From Larix kaempferi (Eukaryota > Streptophyta > Pinopsida > Pinales > Pinaceae): a DNA stretch of 64,000 nt. The notes beneath the pieces are model-generated. The model was not told where the DNA came from. It saw only the letters and a list, made by a program, of their open reading frames with translations, and ran no database searches. Positions 11,409-22,688 of this stretch are shown here, piece after piece. Where the stretch lies: contig BSBM01000809.1 of NCBI GenBank assembly GCA_027924585.1, forward strand, positions 1,877,001 through 1,941,000. The letters run 5' to 3'. The position numbers were made by a program, and so were the translations under genes. Position 1 is the stretch's first letter; each line of letters opens with the position of its first letter.

Positions 11409-12523
11409 CTATGTATACTGATACTCTTTATATTGATACTCTTTATCGTTCAAAGCAAGGATAAGGGAAGGAAAACTGATGGGCACGGGATTGAGGATCA
11501 CACCTGCAAAACATAGCATTTTCTCAAATATATAATATCTTCCTGAGGTGGGAATACCCATGCTAAGAAGTAAACAAGCATGGCCACGAACAATACATAG
11601 TGGATCCATGTCAAAAGCAAATATTTCTGAAATGTAAACATGCACTTTGATGAGTGCGAGAACAAAGTCTTTATTGAACTTCTCACATGGCAGTATAATC
11701 TTGTGCAGCCCGGGCAGTGCATTGATGAGTGATACAACTGTTTTTCCCAAGGACTTCAATACAAATCGACGATAGTACGAGTTTATATCATGCGAATAAG
11801 GGATCTGATGTCGAGCATAATAAAACACCACCTGATTACCGGTCATTGATGTATACCATTAATAGATGCAATAGACCCACCGATAATGATGATGGACTCT
11901 AAGGTACTGAGTACAAACTAACAAGTGTGAATAGATGTTTTGAAGTCGAACACTTGTAGAATCAAACAATCAGGGGTCATTGATGTATACCCACTGTAAT
12001 TTTCGAGGAAACCTGCCACTAATGACTGCAAGATCCAAGGTACTCTTGGGTTTCTAGATCCATGTCCTAGATGATGATTTGATTTCGATAGGAATAGATC
12101 CATCTGAAGGAGAGCATTAATGCATCCCACATCAACCGATACGAAACAAAGATCAATAGTCTGATATAGTTTGGTAGAACTGCAATATCCAACACTGTAT
12201 ACTGACACAAGGAAGGCTGACATGATTGGTCAGGAATTTTTGAGGAATGGCCGACTCAGTTTGGACTTCCCTTGAACACATAACATGACGCAGAATGGAC
12301 ACTTGCAAACATACGACTTTGAGTAGCCGTCCTTAATGAAATCCGCTAATGCCAGATGCATTAACAAAATCTCCATTGGTGACGGGAAGGATAACCCATC
12401 GGTGGAGATCTGTTCAAAATACTGGTACAGTTTCCTAAAGCAAATGTAGATGGTGTACTGACAGCGGATACAAATGATGTGTCGTGTTCAAGGGTGACAA
12501 GGACTGACTGTTTCCATTTTCTT
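11409..12523 (-). other. Element C 3' region, unidentified frames; related to E at about 51.6-52.0 kb
   Basis: Three minus-strand open stretches (12523-12229, 12223-11918, 11846-11409) match no family I know. The first has cysteine-rich patches (CIRC, CKCPFC). Part of the stretch (11770-11860) matches the plus strand of element E near 51676-51780, for example GGTATACATCAATGACC in both. In E the same DNA is not open in the matching frame, so conservation may reflect untranslated element sequence. It could be a 3' accessory gene in decay. Confidence 0.5.
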
Positions 12524-13391
12524 CAAATTTTATAATATGAAGTGATTCAACTCTCTCCCTTTTTGGATTTTTGTGTTTTCCAATTTTTTTTAACCTTTTT
12601 CATTTATTAGCTTGAAAAAAAAATAAAGCATGCTATGATACATGAGAGGAAACGAATGTCTCAAGGGCATGCGCCTCAATGTCAAGGGCATGGTTCAGGC
12701 CAAGGCAAAGATCCATATTGCAAACAAGGGCTGAGCTAGTTATGTACACTCTTATGGGTGTTTCCTCCATGGGTATGGGTCAAATATACAAAAGCTATGG
12801 TTTATAGGCATCTTGTAACAGAAAGTGACTGCAAAGGAAAATACGCAACATAAGCAATAAGCAACGAAGCAGTTTGCATGAATGTTCAAGTGGATATTTT
12901 AACACAAGCTTATGTAAAATGACAAAAAATTGGGATCCCATCAGGATATGGTCAAAAATGAATGAAAGAGAAATATGTGGTATCAAACTCCAAGTCATGA
13001 TGGGACTAATAGGTCTCTCGGGCCTATGAGAATAACTCATCATGGGCACCAAAATGGCAATGGGGTGCTGACTAGGGTGTCCCATGTTTAGTAGTCTCTG
13101 CTGTCAAAATGGTGCAAAATACAAATATGAAGGGCAGACCCACCAATTTCCAATAGGTTCGACCCTATGGCAAGTTTGGGTTGCAAAAGGTTCAAATGAA
13201 TCTTCACAAAGGGATGGCCTAAACCTATATTCAAGTTTCAAAATATACCAAATAAGATCGAGGAACATGCAGATCATGCTCCTATACTTGGGTAGATTTA
13301 TATCAAGTATGCTCCCAGTGGCCCTACAAAAGATGTCCTTAGGTGGGTGCAACCAAATGTTTACAACTTCAGGGATATCTTCATTTGATGA
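12524..13391 (-). other. Element C interior, no recognisable domain
   Basis: This is where reverse transcriptase and integrase should lie. Only short frames broken by stops are seen (12795-13085, 13104-13352, minus) and none shows pol motifs. It is consistent with deletion of the pol core. Confidence 0.5.
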
Positions 13392-13871
13392 TCAAATGTA
13401 ATCCAAGAAGTCATGTGAGATGGGACATATCATAGCCCAAATGGGCCAGGTAACCGAATCATATTCCTCCATCATTGGAATATTTTGATCTGAATCCGCC
13501 AAAGCTATTTGAGTAGCTTGGTATGGAACTTCTACGATAGATAGGGGTGATCCAAATGCTTGCCAACATTTAAATGACAGTACACAAGTTGAGGTCCTTT
13601 CATCTACTATGGTTAGATAGATGTTCTTACCATGAGTCGTTACTTTAATATGAAAAGCAACTTCAGAAGGGATCCTACATATTGAATGGTTTATGTCTGA
13701 TGTGATCAAAGTCTCATCGGATGGATCAACAGCACCATTGGTAGACAATAGTTTCTTTCTTTGCGCAAAATGATATTGTAATACCTCCAAGGCTGACATG
13801 GCACATGGTACTTGATCTAGGTCCTCAAGAACATTAATGTTCTGAGCAGCTCGCTTGTTAGGATTATGCAT
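13392..13871 (-). pseudogene. Element C gypsy-type aspartic protease region
   Basis: It opens with RAAQNINVLEDL and CAMSALEVLQ. Element E has RAAQNYNIVEDL and CAMSTLEVLQ at 41655-41735, so the two are homologous. The active-site block in E is DEGASTSVMS. Here the equivalent reads DERTSTCVLS: the glycine after the acidic pair is replaced, which should abolish activity. Because RT and integrase are lost as well, I call it a pseudogene. Confidence 0.75.
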
Positions 13872-13949
13872 TGTTCTACGTAGAACACCTTTGGGGGGGT
13901 GTGGTACTAAGTCTATGGCCAGTTTCTCAATGTAGAGATAACCATTTGG

Positions 13950-15935
13950 CTATGATTCCCATCGATCCAATGTACTAGGAGAGACATCATAAGAATCAAG
14001 TCTTGTTTGAATGTTCATCTCAGGATCACATATAAATACATTGGCATTAGGATCATTGCCCCCTTGCAGGGGGGTTGGCTGGTTGCCCCCTTGCAGGGGT
14101 ACCGGTGTCAAAATAGTGGGTTGTTGTTTCCCACCGCATTGAAGCATAGTTGGTGCATCTTCGTTCCCAGAGTTAGCATCTCACTTACTCTTGTACTTCT
14201 TCTTCTTTCCTCTAAGGTATATGGATGAGACTATGAGGATGTTAGAATTGTTGGAAGGATTGGCAGGTTCCTGCATTGCCTGGCCAGCTGTGGGTTGAAA
14301 ATTCTAAATAGAAACTTGTCCCGGATGTGGGTTAATCTATTCAAGATGGTTGATGGAATCCGTCATACCATTGACATGAGGTTCATGTGGCAGCCTAGCT
14401 GGATCAAACGTAGGTCTTATAGGTTGGTTCCAAAAAGATTGGTTATTTTCTAGAACCTGACCACTCCATTGCGGAATGGGGTTAATGGTTGGATTTCCCC
14501 CTTGCGGGGTTAGGTCCAAAAAGGATTGGTTTCTTTCTAGAATCTGACCACTCCACTGATGTGGTCCTTGGGTGTGATAAGAATTCCAAGGTGGGTTTCC
14601 CCTTTGCGGAGGTTGACCCCAAGAAGTTTGGCAAGTTCCTGAAACATGACCATTGGGTGGATTGCCTCCTTGTGGAGGTGGGGTCCAAGAAGATTGGTTA
14701 TTTCCTAGATCCCAACCATACCATGGTGGTTGAACTTGGTATTGAAAATCATTCCAAGGTTGACTTGCTCCTTATGGAGGTGGCATCCAAAAAGATTGGT
14801 TACTTCCTGAATGTTTCCCAGTCCATTGTGAACTAGGTTGCATGTATGGATTTCCCCCTTGCGAAGGTATGTTCCATTGATACTATTTACTTGGTGGAAC
14901 ATTACCACTCCATTGCAGGATAGGATTAAAGGGTGGATTTCCCCCTTGTGGGGGTATGTTCCATTGAGATTGGTTACTTGGTGGAACATTACCACTCCAT
15001 TGTTGGTTGGGATTAAAGGGTGGATTGCCCCCTTGCAGGGGTGGGCCCCAATTAGATTGGTTACTAGTTGGAATCGGACCACACCATTGATTGTTTCCTT
15101 GGTTTAGATAAGTGTTCCAAGGTTGATTTCCTCATTGCGAAGGTGGGCCCCAAGAATATTGGATACTTCCTGAAACCTCCCCACTCCATGGTGGGATGGG
15201 GTTGATAGGTGGATTGCCGCTAGGAATTGTGCTAGGATAAGTTGGAGGATAACCCCCCGGGGAATTTCCACTAATATGAGGAGCATAGCCCTAATTGGCA
15301 TAAATGTTCAATGGTTCATTACTTCCACCAGGAATATTACCATTCCATGATGAAGGGTTGCCCCCAGGAGTAGAATTTGGACAAGTGTTAGGCATACCAA
15401 GAGGATTCTGGTTTACTCCTTGTGTGTGTTGACCTTGATTAGCCGAACCGTATGGAAAACAAATGTTTGGTAAGGCACACCCTTCAATAGGGATTCCTCC
15501 AGACGAAGTGGATGTACTTCCAGGATTGGAACCCGAAACTATACCAACTGGCACTGAATTGTTGGTTGAACTTTCCTACTAACAAGTATACTAATTGTTG
15601 GGATTGATTTAGAGGCCAAATTGGCAGTATTGCTACCTCCAACAACTGTTTGATGTTGCGACGATGCAGTCCCTTGTGCTCCCGATGAAGCCATAGGTTC
15701 ATTTGATATCACCCAGTGACTCACGGATAGTAAGTGCAACTGGTTCTGAAAGACTCATCAAATGTGAAATTACATGAGCATGTGTGTGATGTTTCAATGT
15801 TTCAATTTCAACTAGAGTAATATTATCAACTATGTCTGTATTCAGTTCATGATGGGACGATGAATTCTCAGTGTTGATTTGATGTTGTTCTTCTCGAGTA
15901 ATATTAATTAAGTTTACAATCAGTTCTGTTTCCAA
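13950..15935 (-). pseudogene. Element C gag N-terminal region with Q/N/P/G repeats
   Basis: A minus-strand frame, interrupted by several stops, encodes about ten degenerate units of roughly 29 residues with the core QWSG....SNQS.W..PPQGGNPP. The DNA is a tandem array (about 14330-15230) in which CCCCTTGC(A/G)GGGG palindromes recur. Element E has an analogous low-complexity block (Gly/Pro-rich, 39700-40236) ahead of its conserved gag domain. The conserved gag core seems deleted here. The repeats could be an assembly or nucleic-acid-binding region; that is a guess. Confidence 0.65.
14330..15230. repeat. tandem about 87-bp array with CCCCTTGCGGGG palindromes
   Basis: Direct repeats with the shared words CCCTTGCGG, CCACTCCA and GATTGGTTA, spaced roughly 80-100 bp. 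They underlie the gag protein repeats. Two more palindromes of the same type lie at 14059-14100. Confidence 0.85.
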
Positions 15936-17119
15936 GTCATTAGGATGTGGTTTTTGTAAATGTCTCTATAATGTAGCAGGGCCTTCAATTTCTGGTGACT
16001 CACCTCGCTGCCACTGTGATTGGCAGATCCGGAGAGTAGCTACTTCTAAGAAGTTGATAAAAGGATGTGTTTAAAATGATATTCTTAATCAAACAATCCT
16101 AAGGCAGTCTAGACTCAAAAATTGAAAAGTGTCCACACAGTAAAAACTCCCTAGAGATTTCAAGCAAGCAAACTTACTCTTCCAAAGAACCATATCTCAG
16201 TGAAAAGATGGATTAGAGGGCCTTCTGAAACTAGTAGTTGCTAAGGGATCTCAAGCCTCAAACAATTGCTAGCAGCGAATATATGAGAAACAGTTACAAT
16301 AAAATTTAATCTCCAGGGGTGCAAGCGTTGGTACCTAGCCAATCACCCTTCCAAGGAGTAAAATTTTCAAAGTTTGTCTCAGGTATTGCAAGGGTGTCCC
16401 ACTCACAATAGCCTATGTGATATCCTAGGAATAGCCACTAAAGTTACCACTTCGCAATCGACGGTCGAGTGGAATAGTTGTAAGTCGAGGACAACTCTCA
16501 TAACCAGGAACTCTAGAAATAGTGATGTCACCCCGAGGACTTGTCACTGAACATAGAATCCCCTCAATAATGTCATGTCCCACTAAATAAGCAAAAGGGG
16601 GGAACCACCCTTTACTTATCCAAATTGACCTCGTGCTTGACGCATGTTTTAGAAGCGCTTTCCCGACGAGCGTTTTTTGCTACTAATGGATTTACTCTCC
16701 TTAATCAATGCTAGTTTCAAGGTTTTTCAGCCGAGGAGTGTTAACTCTCCAAACCTAATCCAAGGCACTAACCTAAACTTGTTGGTGATATGAAAATCAA
16801 AAGTTTGTCAATTTTAGATTAAGCGCCATTTTTTAGTGGAATTTTGCTTAGTCTTAGGAGTGGAAGTGAAACTGATGGTGTTTCAACTCGAAAACAAAAT
16901 GAACCATACAATGCAAGATGCTCGCTATGCTATCTTTCAATTCGATGAATATGCTAACTGAAGGAAGAGTTAGAGGTTCATGAGCTTCTGTCAGACATGC
17001 AAAATTTCTGGTAGATTTCTTATGTTCATGCACAGTTTTTCAGAAATATGGATAATAATTGATGTTTAATGACCAATGTAACCCAAACAGATATCTCAAG
17101 TAAAAATGAGTCTAATTCT

Positions 17120-17515
17120 ATTACACAAGGGATCCCTATTTTTCATTCACAAAATCGCCATAATTCCCAAGCGAAGAGGATACGCAGAGCCCTTTGGAAT
17201 GCTTATGAATTAAATTATAAACTGTTATAAGTGAGATCCACTTTCTCGTTCACAAGATTACCATAAGGCCCAAGTGAAGAGGATACAGTGGCTCAAAAAA
17301 CTGTATGCGAAAATTAAATCTACTCTGTTACAAGTGAGATCCACTTTCTCTTTCACAAGGTCGCCATAAGGTGCGAGTGAAGAGCGGGATATGGTGGCTC
17401 GATATAAGATGCTTTGAAAAAATCAACTCCTAAACTATTACAAGTGAGATACACTTTCTCTTTCACAAGATCATCATAAGATGCGAGTGAAGAGGATATG
17501 GTGCCTCATACACAA
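17120..17515. repeat. four-copy tandem repeat, about 105 bp
   Basis: Copies start at about 17120, 17226, 17328 and 17439. Each has AAGTGAGATCCACTTTCTC (or a variant), then TTCACAAG, CCATAAG and GTGAAGAGGATA. Copy 1 is the most diverged. Confidence 0.88.
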
Positions 17516-18977
17516 TATATATCAAGAAAACTGAACTCTAAAGGTGCAACTCTCTCTAATTGTGAATGAAAATCATGAAAATATTCTAACTCCAAAACAA
17601 AATGTAACTAATTAAAGTTTATTTATGTTTTTTGGAAAGAAATTAGTCTCAAATTATCTCAACATGTGATGTTCAAAGTGTGTTTTTCAAATGCAAATGT
17701 GTGAGTAAGGGTCTTTCAAGTGTGTATGGTACTTTCAAATGTGTATGTTTCTTCCAAAGGTGTATGGTTCAAGTTTGATTAATGTTTCCAATCAGCATAT
17801 GCTAAAGATTTGAAATATTGAATGTGCTTAAAGTGTTTTGATGAACAATTTCTTAAGTATGCTTTGGGAGACTTGTAGCCATGTAAAAAAACATTAATGT
17901 AGGTTAAGATCAGTCCCTAAAAATGTTAAAACAGGGATCTATCATCACCTATGGTTGTAAGCAAAATAGATCTACTACCAATTGAAAAAGATTGAAAATT
18001 GATTACAATTTGGAGCAAATTTAAAGGTGTTTGGAATTGAATTCCAATGATAACTATATCTTGATCCAAATGGTATGAAATTTTCCTAACTTTTCAAGAG
18101 GAGTATAAAGCTAATCTCAAGCTGCAACTAAGACTCTAAACAAGTGTGTAAATATCATACAAAACAAGTCTCCAAACAAATCCAAAAGTTAAAGAGATCT
18201 CCACCAACTAGTGTAAGATTACAAGCTTGAATTAATGTGCTTGGAAGGTGTGTAGACTTTGCAAAGATGTAAAGGAGATTCAAATGAAATTAAAGATCAG
18301 TCTTATGTATGTCAAAACAAGGATCTATGAGTTAATATTCTCTCAAGATACAAGATATATTACAACTTGAAGAAAAATTTGAAAAGAGAAAGCAAATTTG
18401 GAGCAATTTTTAAAGTTTTTGGAAGGTCATTCCAAGGAGAGATATCTTTGATCCAAACAATGCAAAACTTTTCAAACGTTCTCAAAAAGGATTAATACAC
18501 TAAGTATGATCAAAAAAAGGATCTTAAGCTAAAGAACAAATGCAAAGATGTAGTAGATCCATCACAACTTGACAAAGAAATTGAAATTTGGAGTAGATTT
18601 TAAAGTTTTTGGAAGATGAGTCCAAAGGTAAAGATCTAGGTCCAAACAATGCAAAGCATATCATCACTTATCAAAGGAGTGATAGACTGATCATGAGCAG
18701 AAAAAGAAGCTTCCAAAACAGGTCTGCAAATACACTTTCTAAGCCTTCAAAACAGATCTAAAACAAGTCTCTCACAAACTAGTTTGAATGAGCTGCAAAT
18801 TGGAGATAAAATATGTAAATCTTTGAACCAAAAGACATGAGGAAAGGAGGGACTGAAAGAGGGTAAGGGAGGTTGGATATTCACCCTAGGAGGTCCCTCA
18901 TATAATCCCTACACTCATACACCTTGAAAGGAGCAAAGGTGGGTAGATTGGAGCCTCCAAAAAAAAAATTTGAGCCT

Positions 18978-19039
18978 CGTCGCAGTCTGCTCTAAGGGAC
19001 AAAGCGACGTCACAATACATGCTTGTGGACAGTGCGACG
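18978..19039. repeat. two CGTCGC/GCGACG stem-loops
   Basis: CGTCGC (18978-18983) pairs with GCGACG (19004-19009). CGTCACA, which follows, pairs imperfectly with TGCGACG (19033-19039). It is the same layout as in element E's LTR, leader and antisense intron. Confidence 0.7.
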
Positions 19040-19237
19040 ACCCTTCAAAATTCAAGAAACGAGATGTAGAATGGAATTTTAAATCATTTGCTGCATGGAA
19101 GGTGGGAGGAGGCCGGTTTGGAGGTCATCTTGCTAGATCTATGGATCTTTAAATTATCTTTAATCTCAAAGTGAGTAGATCTAAAGGATCGAGATCACCA
19201 AAAATGAAGAAAAATCATGAGATATCAAGAAATTTCA

Positions 19238-19254
19238 AGCCATATGGTCGCCAA
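19238..19254 (-). other. Element C primer-binding site
   Basis: The minus-strand word TGGCGACCATATGG begins two bases after the LTR end (minus strand). TGGCGAC-type primer sites are common in plant gypsy elements; the tRNA is not assigned. Confidence 0.65.
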
Positions 19255-19256
19255 TC

Positions 19257-20072
19257 TGATAATAGATGAAGTTGTTTGCAAGTAGGGAGTTAGATCTGCA
19301 ACATATCAATCTATCTTACTAAGAAATGGTGAGTTTCTATGTCAGCAACATGAAAATATTATCACAAGTTTCCAAAGATCTATATTCATTCATCAAAACT
19401 CATTAAGATCTAAAGTCATTTAAGAATTAAATTCATACATGATAAGCAAAATTCAAACTCTTAGATGGTAGAAACTTGAATCCATTCATATTAAAACAAA
19501 GAAGAAGTACATCCTTACCAATGATCTTGGTGTGAATCCCTCCTCTATTGCCATGAGCTTCCCTTCCTTCACCCTTGCTTTTGAATAATTTGAGCTCTTT
19601 CTCCTCCTTCGGAATCTCTCCAACATGCCTTTGCTCTTCCTTGGTGTCCTCTACAATGCCTCCCATGCCTTTCTTATATAGCATTGGGAAATGAGCCCTC
19701 AAGTTTCTCTTTTCAATATGGGATTGTCCCTTTTCATCTTTTTTTATTATTTTTGCTCAAAAACCCACTTTTCCATAGTTTTTAGGCTTTTTTGCACAAC
19801 TTAGCATACTTTAAGTACAATTAATGCATTCATCTTCACTTTTTGATTGGTGTAGCTTAGTTTTGGACCTTTTATGAGTGGTTCAATCACTGAACTTGGT
19901 CTCCTTAGGTTCTTACTATATTCACCTAATCCTTCCATCTATGGGAGAAGTGATTAGATCAGATAGGACTTGTCTATGAATGTACTTGTGTTTTTGTCTT
20001 CATGTTGTGGGCGCATAGTAAAAATGTGCTTCTTCTGTCACATGACTAGGGGTGTTAATTTGATTGTTAACA
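19257..20072 (-). repeat. Element C 5' LTR (816 bp)
   Basis: The minus-strand start is TGTTAACAATC and the end CTATTATCA. A TATATAAG box near 19674-19681 (minus) is a plausible element promoter, with transcription heading toward gag. An 89-aa frame after it (19702-19433) is not conserved in the other LTR and is probably incidental. Confidence 0.88.
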
Positions 20073-20077
20073 TACCC

Positions 20078-20212
20078 AATTGACCTATAAATGGTCAATA
20101 CTTGTAAATGTAATAATCATCTAATATTCATTATTTATCAAACATGTGGGTTTTCAAGAAATTATGGGAGTTATCGAATTAACTGTGGGTTTCCGAAATT
20201 TATATCACTTCA
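20078..20212 (+). repeat. Element B left LTR, second part
   Basis: It matches the 3' half of the right LTR (22551-22688) and ends TATCACTTCA directly before the primer-binding site. Confidence 0.9.
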
Positions 20213-20214
20213 TG

Positions 20215-20226
20215 TGGTATCAAAGC
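20215..20226 (+). other. Element B primer-binding site
   Basis: TGGTATCAAAGC, two bases after the LTR end; initiator-Met type with one difference from the usual word. Confidence 0.85.
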
Positions 20227-20227
20227 C

Positions 20228-20998
20228 GTGCCTCTCCTCGGCATCTTCCGCCACTCTCAACTCAACTCCTCCATATTCTTTTTTTTTTCCACACTTCCCA
20301 CCCATCTCCATCGCTCATCTCCACGCATAACAACCTGCACGCCCCTCCTGCACTTCCACTCCAATCCTTCCAACCCTCCACATCTTCCCATCTCCCTTCT
20401 CCACACAGTTCTCCTACAAATTGTGCCTCCTCTTCCCTCGCCCAGCTGCTCAACCTTACACCACATCCCCACGATTGATTCATGCACTTCCACACCCATA
20501 TCTATCAACCATCTACCCACAGATCCCCGCTTATTCTTCCTCTTCTCCTGCAAGCATCCCTCTTCACCCCACGCCATCCCTATCCTCCTCGGCACCTACT
20601 CCAGGACCGCGCCAATCCCGCGCAGCTCCTCTCCTGCGTATTCAGTCCCTCCCTCCTTCTCATCTCCCCCATCTCCTCCTCGCCACTCTTCTTCACCCCA
20701 TCCCCCCTCCTTGCCACCCTTCTCCATTGCCCACTGCCACCACACGTCCTCATCCTCCCTCCCATCCGCAAACCTCCCCACTGCTACACCTCTCCTTTTT
20801 ATTATGCCCTCTCCACCTACGCACTACACCTCTCCGTCGTTTCTACACCCTCTCCACGTGAGAACTTGCCTTCACACCTTCATCTCATGGCCTGCACTAC
20901 AGCCTACACACTTTGCATTGTTCCCTCCTTCCCATCCATTCCAGCTCCCCCCAAACGCTCCATCGATCGGCCATTTCCCTCCATATCCAAAACCCTAA
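20228..20998 (+). repeat. pyrimidine-rich tract, 0.77 kb
   Basis: Strongly C+T on the plus strand, dominated by CTCC, CCAC and TTC words. It is open in two plus frames and partly open on the minus strand simply because pyrimidine text rarely makes stop codons. There is no ATG at the start of the longest frame and no domain. Long pyrimidine runs of this kind may adopt triplex DNA; that is inference. Confidence 0.8.
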
Positions 20999-21001
20999 TT
21001 C

Positions 21002-21165
21002 TAAAAACATTTAAATTTTTTATATAGTAAATATTATTACAAAAAAATTAATATCATTAATTTTAATAATAAAAAAATTATTAATATTAAATATTATTAA
21101 TTATAAATTTATTGATAATATTATTATTAAATATAATAATTAACAATTATTATATTTAAATCCTT
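21002..21165. other. nearly pure A/T segment
   Basis: About 160 bases of ATTATTAAT-type sequence, abutting the C/T-rich tract. It separates that tract from the coding-like stretch that follows. Confidence 0.9.
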
Positions 21166-21205
21166 TTACTTGGATAAGCGGCACTAGACCTATTCATACA
21201 CACAA

Positions 21206-21643
21206 ATGTCTTCGATACATGACAATTTGGTTGAAGAAATGACGAAAATTAAAGAAGAAATAATATCAAATATTTTTCAAAATTTAGATAAAAGATACCA
21301 AGACCGAAATGTGCGTGAACACCCATTTAAAAGAGGAAATAAAAACGTTGAAAACTTAAAAGAAGAAAGTGAAAAAGAAAAAACCCAGAGAATAAATATC
21401 ATGGAGGAAAAACATGAAGTTATGAAAGATATGGAAGAATCACAACCTTCTATAGAAGAGAAAGAGTTATTATCACAAGAGCAAACTGCATTCTCAGAAG
21501 CAGAAGCAGAAGCGATTGAATCAAAGGTGTTTTTGGAATCAACTCTAGCAGATTTTCCCATAGAACTCAATGACCAACAACAACAAATGCAAGACGTTGT
21601 CAATGCTTCTAATTATACACATTGGGTGGCACTTGAATTGTGA
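21206..21643 (+). CDS. Element B hypothetical charged protein (145 aa)
   Basis: An ATG-started frame encodes a Glu/Lys-rich, probably coiled-coil protein (MSSIHDNLVEEM at the start, then EESEKEKTQR and an EAEAEAIES segment). It matches no family I recognise and has no zinc knuckle or catalytic motif. Coding-like sequence continues past its stop in another frame (21805-22308), so the two may once have been one frame. It lies in a pol-less LTR element, so it may be a structural protein of the element or captured host sequence. Confidence 0.45.
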   Translation: MSSIHDNLVEEMTKIKEEIISNIFQNLDKRYQDRNVREHPFKRGNKNVENLKEESEKEKTQRINIMEEKHEVMKDMEESQPSIEEKELLSQEQTAFSEAEAEAIESKVFLESTLADFPIELNDQQQQMQDVVNASNYTHWVALEL

Positions 21644-21804
21644 TCGCCAAGAGAATCATCATGCGAGCTAGTCAAGAACTCTGAAAACCCCATGAGCAAA
21701 CATGCAAGGGAACAACCTGATGAATTAACACAAGCAGAAAAGAGTACAAGAGATGACTGCTGCAATAAAGAGCCTAAAAATGCATTGTTGAGAGCTCCAA
21801 GGTT

Positions 21805-22308
21805 TACATAGATGTTGCATACTCATTCAATGATGAAAAAGGTACAGTAAACCATTATGTCAACATCAACATAATTGACAAAGATATAGAATACCGTGGT
21901 GATGAAATTGACAATGACAAAAATGAAGATGATTGTGACCAAGATGGTGATGAGAATCAAACCAATATTACTGACAACAGCGAGGATCAATGCATCGACA
22001 AGAATATCACAATAATAGATGCACAAAGAACATTTGTCTCCCTACAAATCACTATAAGAAACATTAATGAGAACATCTATAAGATTAATCAAATACAAGA
22101 TGAGATTGGTGCTCATGTGACCATTATAAGTACAACGATTCCCTTCAAAGAAACCGACATAGAATGTGTTGGGAATGACATCACAAAAATAGTTTCTATT
22201 GTCAAGTCTATCAAGTCCTTTCAAATGGAGACAAAAGAAGTTAAAAGAAAAAACCACGCAAGCAGTAAAGGTGTCAACAAAACTTCACCATCTACATACT
22301 TAATGTGA
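21805..22308 (+). pseudogene. Element B second open stretch, unidentified
   Basis: It is open for about 168 codons without a stop. The first part is Asp/Asn-rich (DNDKNEDDCDQDGDENQ) and then the sequence becomes more ordinary (RTFVSLQITIRNINENIYK). The first ATG of the frame is near 22117, so the upstream half needs either a shift from the frame at 21206 or a lost start. Function is unknown. Confidence 0.4.
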
Positions 22309-22433
22309 ATTCCGAAACAAAAGGAAGCCATGCATGTAATCAAAATTCCATGTCTCACATCATCAGTCCGACACAGAGCTAGAATAAAAGACAACATCTG
22401 CAAATTCAGCTTTGAGGACAAAGCTTTCCTTAA

Positions 22434-22444
22434 GGGGAAGGCAA
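22434..22444 (+). other. Element B polypurine tract
   Basis: AAGGGGAAGGCAA just before the right LTR start TGTTGTG (22445). Confidence 0.75.
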
Positions 22445-22688
22445 TGTTGTGTATCTAAATAGTAAAAATATTAATTAATCACAAAATAGGATTGATTAAT
22501 TAAACTAAATAGTTAAATTCCAAGGGGTACATCGTTCCATTGAAATGATACCTAGTTGACCTATAAATGGTCAATACTTGTAAATGTAATAATCATCTAT
22601 TATTCATTATTTATCAAACATGTGGGTTTTCAAGAAATTGTGGGAGTTATCGAATTAACTGTGGGTTTCCGAAGTTTATATCACTTCA
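22445..22688 (+). repeat. Element B right LTR (244 bp)
   Basis: It is uninterrupted and shows the pre-insertion form of the site used by element C: ATGATACC followed by TAGTTGACC. Confidence 0.92.

Larger units (their letters stand above)
15936..19237 (-). other. Element C 5' leader, non-coding
   Basis: About 3.3 kb between the primer-binding site and gag without a convincing frame. It contains a four-copy tandem repeat (17120-17515), a looser threefold repeat of a few hundred bases (about 17940-18700), and two stem-loops with CGTCGC/GCGACG arms at 18978-19039, near the primer-binding site. Confidence 0.65.
10535..20072 (-). mobile_element. Element C: Tat-like gypsy element, deletion derivative
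   Basis: It is bounded by LTRs at 10535-11361 and 19257-20072 (TGTTAACA...ATTATCA on the minus strand) and an exact TACCC TSD (10530-10534 and 20073-20077). Minus orientation follows from the primer-binding site TGGCGACC beside the right LTR and the purine tract beside the left one. In order it has a long leader, a repetitive gag N-terminal region and a protease-like domain, then a 3' region. Reverse transcriptase, RNase H and integrase are missing. Gag and protease resemble those of element E. Confidence 0.88.
10427..22688 (+). mobile_element. Element B: short non-autonomous LTR element carrying element C
   Basis: Two LTRs of about 243 bp start TGTTGTGTATC and end TATCACTTCA. The left one is split by element C (10427-10534 plus 20078-20212); the right one is intact (22445-22688). 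Flanks CACAA (10422-10426) and CACAG (22689-22693) form the TSD. A TGGTATCAAAGC primer-binding site follows the left LTR, and AAGGGGAAGG precedes the right LTR. The 2.2-kb interior has a pyrimidine tract, an AT-only tract and two frames of unknown function. No pol is present. Confidence 0.88.

Noticed and set aside
19433-19702. 89-codon frame in element C's 5' LTR
   Set aside because: The other LTR does not preserve it; it follows the TATA box only by chance position.
20228-20998. 256-codon open frame in element B
   Set aside because: It has no ATG at its start, lies in C/T-rich sequence that rarely forms stops, and overlaps other equally open frames; no protein-like features.
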